Assembly (NCBI GenBank): GCA_031772625.1 | Contig: CM062813.1 | Span: forward strand, 768,056,720-768,120,719 | Source of the DNA: Pinus tabuliformis | Lineage: Eukaryota > Streptophyta > Pinopsida > Pinales > Pinaceae | Direction of reading: 5' to 3' | Length of the DNA stretch: 64,000 nt | Shown: piece by piece, positions 1 to 12,494 of the stretch | Layout: each line of letters starts with the position of its first letter | Numbering within the stretch: the first letter of the stretch is position 1 | Translations under genes and position numbers: made by a program | The notes under the pieces: model-generated | Told to the model about the DNA's origin: nothing | What the model saw: only the letters and a program-made list of their open reading frames with translations | Database searches by the model: none

Positions 1-330
1 GAAGGTGTTGCTCTTTGTATCCTCATAATGTGCTATCATTTCCTCCGTGAAAATTGATCACGTAACAAGTTGTTTACGAGAACAAAGCCCCTCGTACCAT
101 AAAAATTGATCTGATTCTAAATATGAAGATGCAATACATACCTTTTGTAACAGTTGTACACCATGTAGATCAAAATATTGCTCCATCTGAAGTATCCAAT
201 TTACCGGATCCTTGCCATCAAACTTCCTCATCTTGCTTTTTCTTGATTTTAGGAGCTCGACCTTGAAAAGACTGTAACTCTGTACTTTCGGATCTTTAAG
301 TTCTGAAATTGTGATCTATGGTAGCCCTCT
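1..330 (-). pseudogene. Gag fragment of the gypsy element
   Basis: Minus-strand translation gives a gag N-terminal region with the motifs KFDGKDPVNWILQMEQYFD, ASSYLES and WYEGLCSRK, then after a stop IFTEEMIAHYEDTKSN. This pattern (a Trp-Ile-x-Gln-Met-Glu-Gln helix, then a Trp-Tyr-x-x-Leu-Cys segment) is typical of plant Ty3/gypsy gag proteins, which package element RNA. A TGA at 58-60 interrupts the frame at what looks like a former Trp. The start is not clear; upstream residues (SLFKVELLKSRKSK) remain in frame to about 330. It is a decayed fragment, truncated by the window. Confidence 0.65.
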
Positions 331-801
331 GTGTCCTCTTTCCAATGCCACCAGTCTTATCCAAATTGAATTCTCTAAGAAAGAGTTATGCACCATATCC
401 CAAGATGACCTGATTATAGACCTTTCCAGAAGAGTGAAATTGTATGAAGTGCCACGTGTCACTGTTTCGACCTTTAGATCTGAAAAATGCATACACGAAA
501 CTACAATCCGTCCTCTTTCTATACATTCTTACGAAATTTCAATCTGATCCCCAGAGAGAAAGTTATGACGATTTTCCCTAGGTCTCCTGTTTGGAAAGTA
601 TTTCAGGAGTCTGCAAAAGACCAACTTCTTCAGATCGTATCTCTGCAAATATAGTGCGAAAAGCTTTGAAATTCGAACCCAAGGTTTAGCGCAATTTCTC
701 TCAAGTGGGTTTTTTTTGCAACTTCTGAAACATCGCAGAAACAAAGTTATAACGAAAATTCCACGATGACCTGTTTGGAGCAGCGAAACCCTATAATCCA
801 A

Positions 802-814
802 AGCTCTGATACCA
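802..814 (-). other. Primer-binding site, tRNA-iMet type
   Basis: The plus strand reads AGCTCTGATACCA, identical to the 3' end of initiator tRNA-Met; the minus strand is therefore a primer site TGGTATCAGAGCT, two bases after the LTR end at 817. It fixes the element's orientation as minus. Confidence 0.8.
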
Positions 815-816
815 AA

Positions 817-1210
817 TGTTATGAAACCAACTCAAGAAAAGATAGATCAACGCCTTAGAATTCAGCCTCTTTGAGGGGGCAACCTCCTTGACATTACATA
901 AATGAACAATTCTTCGATGATACAAATGAAAAGACCTCCTTTCTATATATAGGAGTCTAATGGGTCATAACATAATCAGAGCCGACATAACAATAATAGT
1001 GTAAGGGCACAATAATAACAATAGTGGGCTTCTATGGGGCATAATAGTAACAATATGGGCACTACATGGGTACATCAATATAATAAGTGGGCTATACTAA
1101 TAACAATAAGGGGTTACACTAGTAGTATAGGGGCCTAACAAGGGCCCATTGGAAGCTTCAAATTCTTTTCCATGGAACTTACACCATCACCAAGACTATG
1201 GGTGACAACA
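817..1210 (-). repeat. LTR of the gypsy element (394 bp)
   Basis: Bounded by TGTTATGAAACC and GGTGACAACA on the plus strand, with short terminal inverted repeats (TGTT/AACA). It adjoins the tRNA-iMet primer site. A TATA-like stretch (CTATATATAGG) lies near 940-952. Only one copy is in the window. Confidence 0.7.
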
Positions 1211-2569
1211 CTTTTGAGTTAAGTATGCCCCCCTTCCTTGGCCTACACCTAATGTTCAATGTGGATCACCTTCGACCATACTTACCACCATTGTTGGATA
1301 CATCAAAAATTGTAAAGCAGTGGGCACCAATAAATTTCAATCCATATTGCATTGAACAGGCCAAAAATAAGTAGCACATGGACACAAAAATTAAGAGCAC
1401 TCACCAATAAAGGGTCTAGCTATATCAAGTTCTCAAAGCAAGGCATCTCCTACACCAAGGTAAGTGGCTTACTAGGGGCCAAGTTTAGCTGAAGTTTCCC
1501 CATATCATGGAGAAAATCAACAAAATGGAGACCACTAGGTCTTAAGGGGGAGGATTGATCGATGTGGATATTGGTGGTCACCCACTTATTCCATTGGCGC
1601 ATGGCACAATTTCCTATTTTAGCAATTTTTAGTTCCTAAACTTCCTTAGTGGTTTTGAGGCCTGTTGAAGCCCCGAAAGTCGGGTCTACAACACGGGGGA
1701 TACCCACCCAGTCTGGACCTTGGTTAGCAGCTCCTTTTCCGTTTGGTATAGTGGGTCCGACTGGGGATATGGGACCAGTTTCCCAATTTAGGTGTGTGTG
1801 TGTGACATATTTATATTTCTCTTTCTAACAGTTTCTAAATGGAATACTTCTACTTTAATTCTAATCTAATAATAAGGAAATTGTATTCTAATAAATAGAA
1901 ATATCTAAATCTACACTAGCCCGGGTGTAATCTTTCCTTTATGCGATCTAAAATGATTTCAAATAACAACTGGTAATAAAGGTCATTCAACTATTATGAG
2001 AAAAGAATTCAATAAAGATGAACCACTTCGTATAAAAGGTTAGACGAAATAGTTGTGAAAAACATATCGCATAATAAGCTACTCATACATTAAGCATAAA
2101 TAAATAGCTATCACCGTACAAAAGTGCCAAATGATAACTCAGGCATTCATACATCAATATATAAATAACTGAACATGAAAATCACTCTAACGCAAGGGCA
2201 GAAATAGTTAAGAGATAGAAATACCATTTATAACTAGTCCTAGTCATGAGCTTCAAGTGATAACGATTTATCTCTTCTCGATCAAACATCCACTAAGAGT
2301 ACAAAAGTGCAACATCAGTAGCAGATATCAAATGTAAACATCAATAAATCATGTTCCATTCATTCATCAAAACCTCCTCAGAGAGTACAGAAGTGCATGT
2401 TCTGGGGATAAGTTTTTGATAAATTTCAGGACCCTTCTCTAAATGCATGAGAAGGGTTTAAATACTACTAACTAAATCTAAAAATAAATTATTACAAAAA
2501 TGTAGGATGTGGTTTAAATGACCGTCCTCATTTCAGGAAAATAAAACAAAATTGAATCTAAAATTAAAA
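1211..2569. other. Non-coding interval, no gene seen
   Basis: No reading frame of note on either strand. A purine-rich run followed by a TG near 1543-1565 (AAGGGGGAGGATTGATCGATG) resembles a polypurine tract next to an LTR start, but no partner LTR was found. The words GTACAAAAGTGC or GTACAGAAGTGC recur near 2117, 2300 and 2390, suggesting old degenerate tandem repeats. Confidence 0.4.
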
Positions 2570-5500
2570 CTACTTCTGTATTTGGTCCTTGAAATCACAC
2601 GCATGCAGCATCTGTTTGAGAAGAGTCGGCTGGCCGACTTCCGATTTTAGCTGAGCTGAGAAAACAGAATCGACAAGAGCTGGCGCCATATTTTTGGCCG
2701 AATTGATGATACACTTAAGAGTCATCCACTGGCTATGTGGCTTTACCAAGTATGCCCAGTAATAATCCCAGTTCAACTTGGTTAACCCTTGAATTGCTTC
2801 TGCCTTTTCTTGGGCCTTCTGCCTCAAATCTGTCTTTAGTTGTTGTACGTTAGGTAAATATCCTGGAGTGGTCTCTACGATCAAATTTGCCCTGTGAAAA
2901 ATTTCATTTACACAATCAATAATACTGCTTGTTGTCGTGGTTGCTCCTTCTGCTGCTTGCTCTACCTCCCTGATTTGCTTGTCCCATTTATTAAAGAGCA
3001 TTTCTTTGTGATTTTCATTGATCCTTGGTGCACCTGCTCTTTTTCCCTCATCTATTTCTTGCCAAGCCAAATATTCAGTAACCCGTTTATCAACTAAATC
3101 ATAATCACTTCGTAAATCTACAACTTGATTAGTGGTTTTATCACTTATTTCACAATAATAGTTCCACTGCGATATTTTTTGGCCCAACGCTTCTTGCTGT
3201 TGTAGTAATTGTTCATTCAAGGAAATGGACTTTGTGATGAATTCTGTAAGTTTAGGATTTTACTTGTGCATCTCCTAGAAATCCTGTAACTACTTTCCTT
3301 TCTCATCCAAACTTTTCTGATATCCTATCTGCATTTGTTGGAATTCATGTTGTAACCTTTCAAGCTGTTTCTGTGCTTCATTGTTAGATTTAGCTTGTTG
3401 CAACTGTTGTTGCAACACTTGTATCTGGTCTTCCTTTTCTTTTAGCAATTACTGTACCTCATATGCTTTATCAATAGTTGTAGAGGCATAAGCTCCTGCG
3501 ATCTGAGATAGTTTGGTGAGATTCTCAGTGGGATTGGTAGTTGGATCTTGCCACAGGACATCTAATTATTCTACGTCATGAGAGAGCACGTTTTCCAATT
3601 TTCTTTTCTTCCTCTATCTTCTTACTACTGCTTTGTGCTGTGGGCTATAAACTACATCAAGAGGAGGAATTTCTTCTATTTTGAGCATAAGCTCAGAGGA
3701 TGGGGCAATAGGAATATGCTCCATATCTGAGACATTGCTAACTGTTCTTGTGACTACTTCTTTTGTTACCTGTGCATTGCTCACAGGTGTTTTTATGGTT
3801 TGTCCTTCAAGATTGATCAAGTCATTGAAGGTTTCCCATTCTTTATCTAGTTCGGTTGTGACTGATGGCTGTTGAACGACGAGAGGGGGTGGATCTCTTT
3901 GCGGGGAGGTAAAAACCTGTTGCTGTAGAAGTTCCATTGACTGGGCAGTATCTTTTACTGACCCTTCGCTCTTATCCTGTTCACTTTTGGATCTTTTAGA
4001 ATGTTTAGATGTTTCTTTTCCAGACTTGGATTTGGATCCGTTTGTGCCTGAACTTCCACTAAGACTGACACTTGGAGTTGGTTCACTTGCGGGTTTTAGG
4101 CGTAGTTTCTCCAAAGGAATACTGGCTAACCTTCTTTCCCTATATATTTTGAACTGTTGGAATTCTTCTAGAGAAAATTTCATTTGGGCTGCATGCAGAA
4201 TTTCTTCAAGTGTGCTTTTCTGTTGGAATATGTCACTGAATAAATCATCTTCTCTAGAAAACACCTTTATCTTGACTGTAGTAGTGAAATTCTTAGCAAC
4301 ATCATGAGGGTCGAATGGTCTTCCTGAAAATTTGAATAACTATAAACACGTTATATTTTTTACTTCTGTGAAGGCATGGCCTACATCACATAGCGAAAAG
4401 GACCCACAGGCTACAGGAAACTGCATCCAGATAGCCTTCTTTTTGTCTTTCAAATCTTTAGTTAAACCACCTTCTCCACAGGTTTGATAAGCAATTTCTC
4501 GAGCTAAGAGTTTATCAGGGACATATAAAGGTAGGACATGAGGGGAAGCAGAACTTCCAAATACCCTGACATAAGTAAACAATTCCTCTCCGAACCATAT
4601 CGCAACGGGGAGGATGTCTACCTCTGCTTCAGGAGAGCATCTCAGAGCATCTTTATCATACAACATTCTGTACAAGGGCAACATAATTCCATGACAAATC
4701 TGGTAGAAGTGCGGAGTGAACTTAGAGTCCCACAATTCTTTATGATAGACATGGATGGGTAAGGGGTCTTGAGTTGTCCACTTCCAACCCATAACATGAA
4801 ACTTAGAAACATAACATATCGCATCCATTACATACGTAGATAGGTAAAAAGGAGGATAGATTCTCTAAGAGATAGTTCTTTTAGATCGGTAACTTACAAT
4901 AGCCATGAATAGGTTATTAGACAATATTTTAGCCCAATCTACAATAGTGGCATTCGTGGCGGCATCCAATAACAGTAGCCATTCAGATGAAAATTTGTTG
5001 ATATTTGGCATTCCAAACAGTCTACAGAGCATGGCAGCAACAAAGCAATATGGGGAGGTGAGAGAACCAGTACTGTACATACCGTGTTTATCTTTCTTCA
5101 GCGGTTCATCCCTCCTAGACCAGTCTTTGGTGGTTTCTACCAGGTCTTGATTTTCTTTTACAAATTTCTCCATAAACTGCTTGTTATAAGTTGCCTGTGG
5201 CTCCGGTAAATGATACATGAGCTTTAAATCATGTGCAGCGAATGAGCTAATAAGTCCTTGACCCTGAGTCTTAAACTGTCTATTTTTGATATCAATGCTA
5301 TCCAGTATCCACTTAACCATGTCCATGTATGGGAGAATTTTGGGTCTTACTGCTATCTGGTGTAAGAATGAGCAAGCTAGCTCTGTGATGGATGCCTCAG
5401 AAGAACTATTTAAGCCAGCAATAGCAACAACTTCCATTACTCTGGGATTCTCCTCTTCAAGCAGATTATACATGCCTTCCCACGTAGCAATTCCTGCGTC

Positions 5501-5692
5501 TCTGTTACAGGCAGTGTCTGTATACAAGGGTGCCATTTCTTTTTCTTCGGAGCTTGGAGCTTTGCTTTTCTTTCCCATTTTATCTTGCGTATTGCTTTGT
5601 ATCGTTCTCTGTTCTCCGTTCCTGCAATTCACAGGTGAAGTGAAAATAATGACAAGGAAGGGTGATGGGAAAGTTTTAAATTTCGAAGACAC
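2570..5692 (-). pseudogene. Unknown plant family, copy 1 (broken; one frame with nonsense codons)
   Basis: Four open segments (5692-4865, 4828-4340, 4264-3614, 3220-2570) all lie in the same minus-strand frame and are separated only by stop codons, so this is one former gene of about 1,000 codons. The likely start is the ATG at 5578 (MGKKSK); the frame is open upstream without ATG. Regions in order: a globular domain (5500-4870) with LMYHLPEP and WILDSIDIK; a second domain (4855-4340) with FYLSTYVMDAIC, LPLYRMLY and YVRVFGSSASPHVLP; a Ser/Lys-rich disordered stretch (about 4130-3900); and a Gln/Glu-rich coiled coil (about 3480-2600). The stops in the coiled coil look like single-base changes. 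The first two domains align with 51557-52846. Function unknown; the two-copy occurrence among repeats suggests a mobile-element protein, but I see no catalytic motif. Confidence 0.6.
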
Positions 5693-5839
5693 ATCAAATA
5701 TACCACCTTACATGAGATGATTTTTCGATAAGCACGAAACCATATTCCATTAAAAACTGGCAACTAATTCATTTATTAGCATTAAAGCACATAACCAGGT
5801 GTCAGCTTATGGAAAATACTTTTTTTGAATAACGAGCCC

Positions 5840-6250
5840 GAAAGATCTATGATGAAGCGATTTTGCAATTTTCTTCGCAATATCGCAGATCGCTACATCA
5901 CAAAGTTATTAGCTCTTTATATCGCACATATCATATTTCCGCTTTATCGCAAAATCGCAATATCGCCATATTGCAATATCATATTGCCGCTTTATTGCAA
6001 AACTGCAATATCGCCATATCGCATTATCGCAATATCGCAGGATCGTAATATATGACAATCTTTGTTAACCTGTTTTCTGCGAAATGCGATTTGCGATCGG
6101 CGTCATCGCATATCGGAAATTTTAAGGTGTTTCAAGGTAAATTGTATTTGTTGCATGCGATGTGATATTATCGCGTATCGCGATCTCGCAATGTTTAAAA
6201 TTCAGCTCGTAAGGAGGTATCCCGTTATCTTTTTGCGATGCGATATTTCC
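5840..6250. repeat. Cluster of ATCGC/GCGAT motifs
   Basis: About 20 copies of ATCGC or its complement occur in roughly 400 bp, often as (A/T)ATCGCA(A/T), in otherwise AT-rich DNA. Spacing is irregular, so it is a degenerate simple repeat rather than a clean tandem array. It lies upstream (5') of the unknown-family pseudogene. Two plus-strand frames here (5825-6055, 5863-6048) merely translate the repeat. Confidence 0.6.
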
Positions 6251-7407
6251 TAAGGAAAGATTTGCGTTTTACCTTATCATAAAACTTAGATTTTTGGATA
6301 TTTCAAAGGGGTCTTCCTAAGTTTATGATGGTAAGCTTTTATTCGAAAAGGAAATTTAAGCATTAATTTGATTTTTAAAATTTTTAGCTAAGGGTCCCCA
6401 CTTATTTAAAATTAGGAATAACACTAAATAAGAAGGGGGGTTGTTGTTGGCCACAACAAGACCCTAAACGATTTTTATGGGGAAGCAAGATGATGGTAGT
6501 CAGGATTTTACTCCTAAAATAGACCTTTCTGATGAGAAAAAATACACACCAAACAAATATCATGTGCCAAAGAATCAAGATACAACCCCAAGAATTTGAT
6601 GTTTCATCTTACCCCATCAGGGCCCATAAGCCTTTGGTGCTTCATCTCCTAGGTTTAGGTATTTGGTTGTTTAGGGTTTCTCATTGTTTCCTGATGATAA
6701 AAAGGAATTTGAGCCTCATTGTAACATATTTCAAGAAGGTACGTAGCCATCACATCTTTTCTCATGAATAAGTTACCATCCTTCGTGCTAGTTTGCTTTC
6801 ATTATGCATGTATACAATTTCAACATTTTTCATCTATTAATTGAAGTCAAGTTTCATTGTAACTCTATGTTTTGTTTATAAATATGTGTTTTTTCCATTC
6901 CCTTCATAAATACATATTAATTCCAAACCAATCCACTTCTATAAAGTAATATTCCTTTAAGGGGATTCCACTTCGCCCAATGAATTACTATATGCCAACA
7001 TTGTCATCAAGTTGGTTATTTGGACAATTATTGTTTTGAAATCCATGCATATCTTCATTTTGTGAATAGAAACCATTATTGAGATAAATTTCAAAAGGAG
7101 AAGAAGTATAATAAACAAATAACTCATTATATTTACAAAATTTCTTGGCAATGGAATTGAAGAGTCAAAATTTTATATAAGTCTTGCTATCTAGTTTAGA
7201 CATAGGTAAATGAATTTCTATAAAGAAGCTACAAATGTAGATTAAATTCAATTAATTTTTATAGATTATACTTAAAAATTGGTTCCAAGTGATATTCCTT
7301 CATAGCTTAAGACAGGGAATTACATAAATGAAATGAAAAAGATACATTGGTTCACATTGATAAAGAAAAAAATGGACCTATCTAGCACCTTCAAGGAGGA
7401 GGGTATG
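6251..7407. other. AT-rich non-coding interval
   Basis: Nothing recognisable on either strand. The longest frames (79 codons at 6532-6771; 64 codons on the minus strand at 6957-7151) show no domain and no coding-like composition. Confidence 0.4.
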
Positions 7408-8609
7408 TTGTGAGAATAGCTATTGGTCAACCAAAACCACAAAATATATGTTATTAAATACATTTATCAAAGAGATATTGAATAAGAATGTAAAGTTTAA
7501 TATTAAATCCCTCCAACATAATTCTCGTTTTGAACCTAACAGGCAAGAATATCAATGATTATAGTCCGACTTCAAGTTCTTAAATACTACGAATCAAAAT
7601 TAAATCAATTTTTTGGGAATGATTGAACAACACAACCATTCATCTCCTCAACAAGATATTCACAATTTAATCTACTTCAACCAATATTCTAAAATTATCT
7701 TATTTGGGAAGATCTGGCATGGAATCTAGAATACTTTCATTTCTCTTCAATGATCATTAGGATGTTGTCTAACATGTAATTGTGTCTAAATTTATAGAGT
7801 TGTTCAACGATTCTATTTGTTCAATAATTGTAGAATGGTGATCCTATTTATTTACAAATTAGCAAAGGGAAAGTTCACAAATGGCAAATATTCACTTCCA
7901 AAAATTCTACTTTCTTTCAAAATTCATTTCAAATGAACCATTCAACATCCATATTGGTAGTTTTTTAGACATGAGATTATTTAAAAAAAATAGATTGAAG
8001 TTTGAAGATGATATCGATTTATGTAGTTGTTCATGTTTCCTTATTAGTATAATCATTTAGAGTTGTGATTGAGGAGAGAAATGTTACACTATGAGTCCCT
8101 TGACAACCACAATGTCTAAGATCACATTATTATGAGTTTTTATCCTTATCTACTAATGATAATTTGTCACTATCCACTTATTACTTGTCAATGAGATCTA
8201 TTGTAATACTCCATCCCACCCCCTTGTACTCCCTCGGGCTATAGAAGGTGTTACTTTATAATAACATGACCCTCAAGGTCTATTATGAAGATGGGGTTAT
8301 TAGAATCCTCTTTTCCCAATGTTATCAAAAACCCAAAGTAAATACCACCATTGTGTTCAACTCGTTAAGATATTTTCAAAAATATAAATTTTATCTCAAT
8401 CTGACTCCCAAATTGAAATTTATGCCATTTTAAAGTTTAGCACATTAAACCTTACCATGTCAGCAAGTCACTCCCATGTGGCACCTAAGTGTGACCCACC
8501 TGGCTCTACCACATCTCCCGTGGTCCAGCATGGCACCCACATGGCCACCTCAGGTCATCGTAGCACCTACCACCTCATCTCACACCAATGGGACCCACTA
8601 GGCCTACCC
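7408..8609. repeat. 1.2-kb direct repeat, unit 1
   Basis: Starts TTGTGAGAAT and ends GGCCTACCC; the same 1,202-bp sequence recurs at 8625-9826 after a 15-bp spacer. No long ORF. The end is rich in CATGTGGCAC/CCACATGGCC words. It may be an LTR or another repeat, but the ends are not TG...CA. Confidence 0.75.
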
Positions 8610-8624
8610 AATATCTGGTAGGGA

Positions 8625-9826
8625 TTGTGAGAATCACTATTGGTCAACCAAAACCACCAAATATACGGTAATAAATACATTTATCAAAGAGATATTGAAT
8701 AAGAATGTAAAGTTTAAGATTGAATCCCTCCAACATAATTCTCGTTTTGAACCTAACAGGCAAGAATATTAATGATGATAGTTTGACTTCAAGTTCTTAA
8801 ATACTATGAATCAAAATTAAATCAATTTTTTGGGAATGATTGAACAACACAAAAATTTGTCTCCTCAACAAGATATTTTCAATTTAATCAACTTCAATCA
8901 ATATCCTCAAATTATCTTATTTGGGAAGATATGGCATGGAATCTAGAATACTTTCATTTCTCTTCAATGATCATTAGGATGTTGTCTAACACGTAATTGT
9001 GTCTAAATTTATAGAGTTGTTCAATGATTCTATTTTTTCAATAATTGTAGAATGGTGATCCTATTTATTCACAAATTAGCAAAGGGAAAGTTCACAAATG
9101 GAAAATATTCACCTCCAAAATTCAACTCTCTTTCAAAATTCATTTCAAATGAACCATTCAACATCCATATTGGTAGTTTTTTAGACACAAGATTATTTCA
9201 AAAAAAAATGATTGAAGTTTGAAGATGATACCAATTTATGTAGTTGTTCATGTTGCCTTATTAGTATAATTATTTAGAGTAGTGATTGAGGAGAGAAATG
9301 CTACACTATGAGTCCCTTGACAACCACAATGTTTGAGATCACATTATTATGAGTTTTTATCCTTATCTACTAATGATAATTTGTCACTATCCACTTATGA
9401 CTTGTCAATGAGATCTATTGTAACACTCCATCCCACCCCCTTGTACTCCCTTGGACCATAAAACGTGTTACTTTATAATAACATGACTCTCAAGGTTTTT
9501 TATGAAGATGGGGTTATTAGAATCCTCTTTTCCCAATGTTGTCAAAAAGCCAAAGTAAATACCACCATTGTGTTCAACTAGTTAAGATATTTTTGACAAT
9601 ATAAATTTTATCTCAATCTGACTCTCGGATTGAAATTTATGTCATTTTAAAGTTTAGCCCATTAAACCTTGCCATGTCAGCAAGGTACTCCCATGTGGCA
9701 CCCAAGTGTGACCCACCTGGCTCTACCACATCTCCCGTGATCCAACATGGCACCCACATGGCCACCTCAGGTCATAGTGGCACCTACCACCTCATCTCAC
9801 ACCAGTGGGACTCACTAGGCCTACCC
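8625..9826. repeat. 1.2-kb direct repeat, unit 2
   Basis: Second copy of 7408-8609, same length and orientation, separated by 15 bp. The copies differ by scattered substitutions and small indels (roughly 93-95% identical by eye). The near-identical length makes a tandem duplication, or two adjacent LTR-like units, the simplest reading. Confidence 0.75.
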
Positions 9827-10604
9827 CACCATGTAATTTCATAGTTCTTCATTATATCCAAGCTAAGGGAAAATCCAGGTGCTCACTGAAAATCATAACA
9901 GCACAACCCTCAGTCCCCTTAGATTACTTAACACATCCTACCAAGTGGGGCCTACCCTCGAATATCTTTACACTCCATGGGGAAATATATCTCTTGCTCA
10001 ATATTCACCCGAAGCATGTCCCACAATAGATGTTTGTGTTGTGCATATTAACAAAATCATGTGATATCCATTCTTGGGGAAAATATGGTGTGAATAAAAT
10101 TTCCAATGTGGCATCCTCTTTGGACTCTCGAATGACCCTGATACAAACCTATTTTTGTGCGGTAATTCGGCCTCGCACCAATAATCTCAAAGCGAGCCCC
10201 ACTCTAAGTCTCTGATATTAATTTATTCCTTCCATGTAATTATGACCAATTCTAAATTTGGTGTTCCAAACATTTGCATTATGCACAAACATCCAAATCA
10301 CCCGGATCAACTAGATGACAAAAGCCTAAAAACATATTAAACCCAAAAACAATATCCTGCCAATAACCCATCCAATCGCAAATAAAAAATCCTTCCAATA
10401 ATGTATCTCGCCCCAAATACAAAATCGTACCAATAATTCATTCATCTCTGAACACAAAATATGACTTCTACAACACTTAAACTTATAAAGTCTAAGGACT
10501 TCAAGTGACTTAGCTAGAGTTCTCCTAGAAACCTGACATTTCTTAGAAAACCAAAATCTACAGGTGAGAGCCTTATTCAAATACTAAACATTCAAAATAT
10601 TATA
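9827..10604. other. Non-coding interval, no gene seen
   Basis: Short frames only (up to 84 codons, minus strand 10326-10580) with no recognisable domain. No repeat partner found in the window. Confidence 0.4.
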
Positions 10605-10609
10605 CATAG

Positions 10610-11809
10610 TGATGAAAGGAGATCTTGGCGTAAGGCCAAAACCCCTTTCATTTAAACTTTTCGATCCTTGAGGCCTGTGGGTTATGGCCCACAAACCTTA
10701 TCGAAAGCGTTAGATAGTGCTTTGGCCTTAAAACACCCAACCAACACATAAAATTAGGACCACTCACTTATTCGGCTTTTTCTTTAAAAACTGGGACCTC
10801 AACACTTTATCGCAAAACAAAGGAATAAAAAAGGAAAACCCCACTACAAACCCTTGGGCCGGATCTCAAATATTAAACCCTCGACACTATAACTCTATCG
10901 AGTCCGCTCTTTAAATGCTCCAAACCTTTCCGCTGACCTTTCCAATCTTCGATTAGTGATTAGATCTTGACCGTCTATTTCATTCGCCGATCCAACGGCT
11001 ATCGACACATCGCTATATCGGAGTTTCGGCATATCCACTATCCTTTGCACTTGGCCTCTACAATTAGTGATCAACGATTAGATCACGACCGTCGATCTGG
11101 TACTCAATCTGATGGTTGCAATTAAACTGATCAACAAACTTGCTCGACAGATCTCAACCGTTGATCTACTCATGTTAGATCCAACGATTCACAAGGATTT
11201 CGAGTGAGCAACATGCGTGAGGATTAACCGCCCAAAAAGTGGCTTCCTCTCTCCTCCTCGCTGCTACGTGCCACTTGCTGAGTGGGATCAAAGGCCTTCC
11301 CTTCAATATCTCTTATGGGTTTGAGGCCGCCCGAAATACCATTCCCACTGTTTTAAACCCGCTTTCCTCCGATACGATATGAATGAATTACTCCGCAATG
11401 ACTCCATCCGAGTCGTTGATCTTACAGAACTACCGTTCCCTGTGCATTCTCCATTTGTTTCCCCTTTAATGTGATCTCGTTTGCCTTTGATGGATTTTTA
11501 CGCTGAAACCCAGTTCCCCTGCCATCTCTGTTCTCATGACAACCAACAGTTATATATAAAAATATCGTTGGATCACCATCGATCCTATAATGATCAATGG
11601 TCAATCAACACACTTATCACACAGGACTTCAAGCCATTAATGCGTATATATATGAAATACACACAAGTGCACAATCAACATTGAAACACAAACTTTTTAT
11701 ATTATACACAACAAAGTTACATTCTAAGGCATTTCAGCATTAGGCACAAGTTCCCCTCTTGACTACATCAAATCTATCTACCCCTCTCTGTCTATCTATA
11801 TCTATCTCA

Positions 11810-11853
<44 letters not shown>

Positions 11854-12107
11854 AAACATTGGATCGGATCACTGAAAGGATCCGATCAATCCTCTACTTG
11901 AATCACTCAACTGTCCCTAATTCCAGTCTACATGCATACATATGTGGCAGAATACATTTAATAAGTCTCCTGGAGACTTTTATCCATTCCATCATTTACT
12001 TTGTTTTGAACAGAATTTCCCCTATTTTGCTCTGATGGTCCACGTCCTCTCATTCTCCACTTTATATTTTTCCTTTGATTAAGGGAGGGTCAAATGCTCC
12101 TGCATCA
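10610..12107 (-). repeat. LTR, left copy (3' LTR of the element)
   Basis: Begins TGATGAAAGG and ends CTCCTGCATCA on the plus strand. Matches 12495-12919 followed by 20860-21904, with substitutions and length change in an internal (TA)n tract (11812-11851 here, 21618-21644 in the other). Divergence is clearly greater than between the LTRs of the nested element. Confidence 0.85.
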
Positions 12108-12494
12108 GACTCTCGAGGCACAAAAATTTATGACCTCCTGGTCATATGCTTCTCCTTGTCCTTAGCAATTCTACCCACATCCCTGTGGAATTGCCTTTAT
12201 GATCTTCTGTGAGCTACAACCAACCTCTGCAGTAATAATCTTCCTCTGCTACATGATACCTCACCAAGCTCTCCTCACTCAGTCTTTTGGCATCCTTATG
12301 GTTCTCTTCTCTGGAACCAATTGATCACACCTTTCTCTAGGTTGCTGCAAATCTTCTCACCTTCCGCTGCCACTATCTGCACGATAGTAAAGACCATAAA
12401 CTCTCCAGTCTTCAACACCACTGTACCTCTTTCTCCTTCTGTTTGCAGTCTTCTTCCTTCTTGTAGGAAATCCTTTCCCTTCTCTGATACCAAA
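12108..12494 (-). other. Interior of the non-autonomous element, with tRNA-iMet primer site
   Basis: Only 387 bp. The plus strand reads CTCTGATACCA at 12482-12492, two bases from the LTR; on the minus strand this is the tRNA-iMet primer site. A 65-codon minus frame at 12296-12493 starts at the primer site and has no domain. No good polypurine tract was seen beside 12107. Confidence 0.75.

Larger units (their letters stand above)
1..1210 (-). mobile_element. 5' end of a Ty3/gypsy LTR retrotransposon, cut by window edge
   Basis: Read on the minus strand, this is an LTR (1210 to 817), a primer-binding site complementary to initiator tRNA-Met, a leader, and a gag reading frame that runs off the left edge. 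The LTR starts TGTTGTC and ends CATAACA, the usual TG...CA form. The gag frame has the gypsy-type opening (KFDGKDP, then WILQMEQYFDLHG) and contains at least one in-frame stop, so the copy is decayed. The other LTR lies outside the window, so the target duplication cannot be checked; the expected 5-bp flank here would be 1211-1215. Confidence 0.75.

Noticed and set aside
529-801. 90-codon minus-strand frame next to the primer site
   Set aside because: Leader of the gypsy element; no gag-like residues and no domain.
5840-6250. CRISPR-like array
   Set aside because: Repeats are 5-8 bp, irregular and on both strands; nuclear plant DNA.
7408-9826. LTR pair of a short retrotransposon
   Set aside because: Only 15 bp lie between the copies, ends are not TG...CA, and there is no primer site or target duplication.
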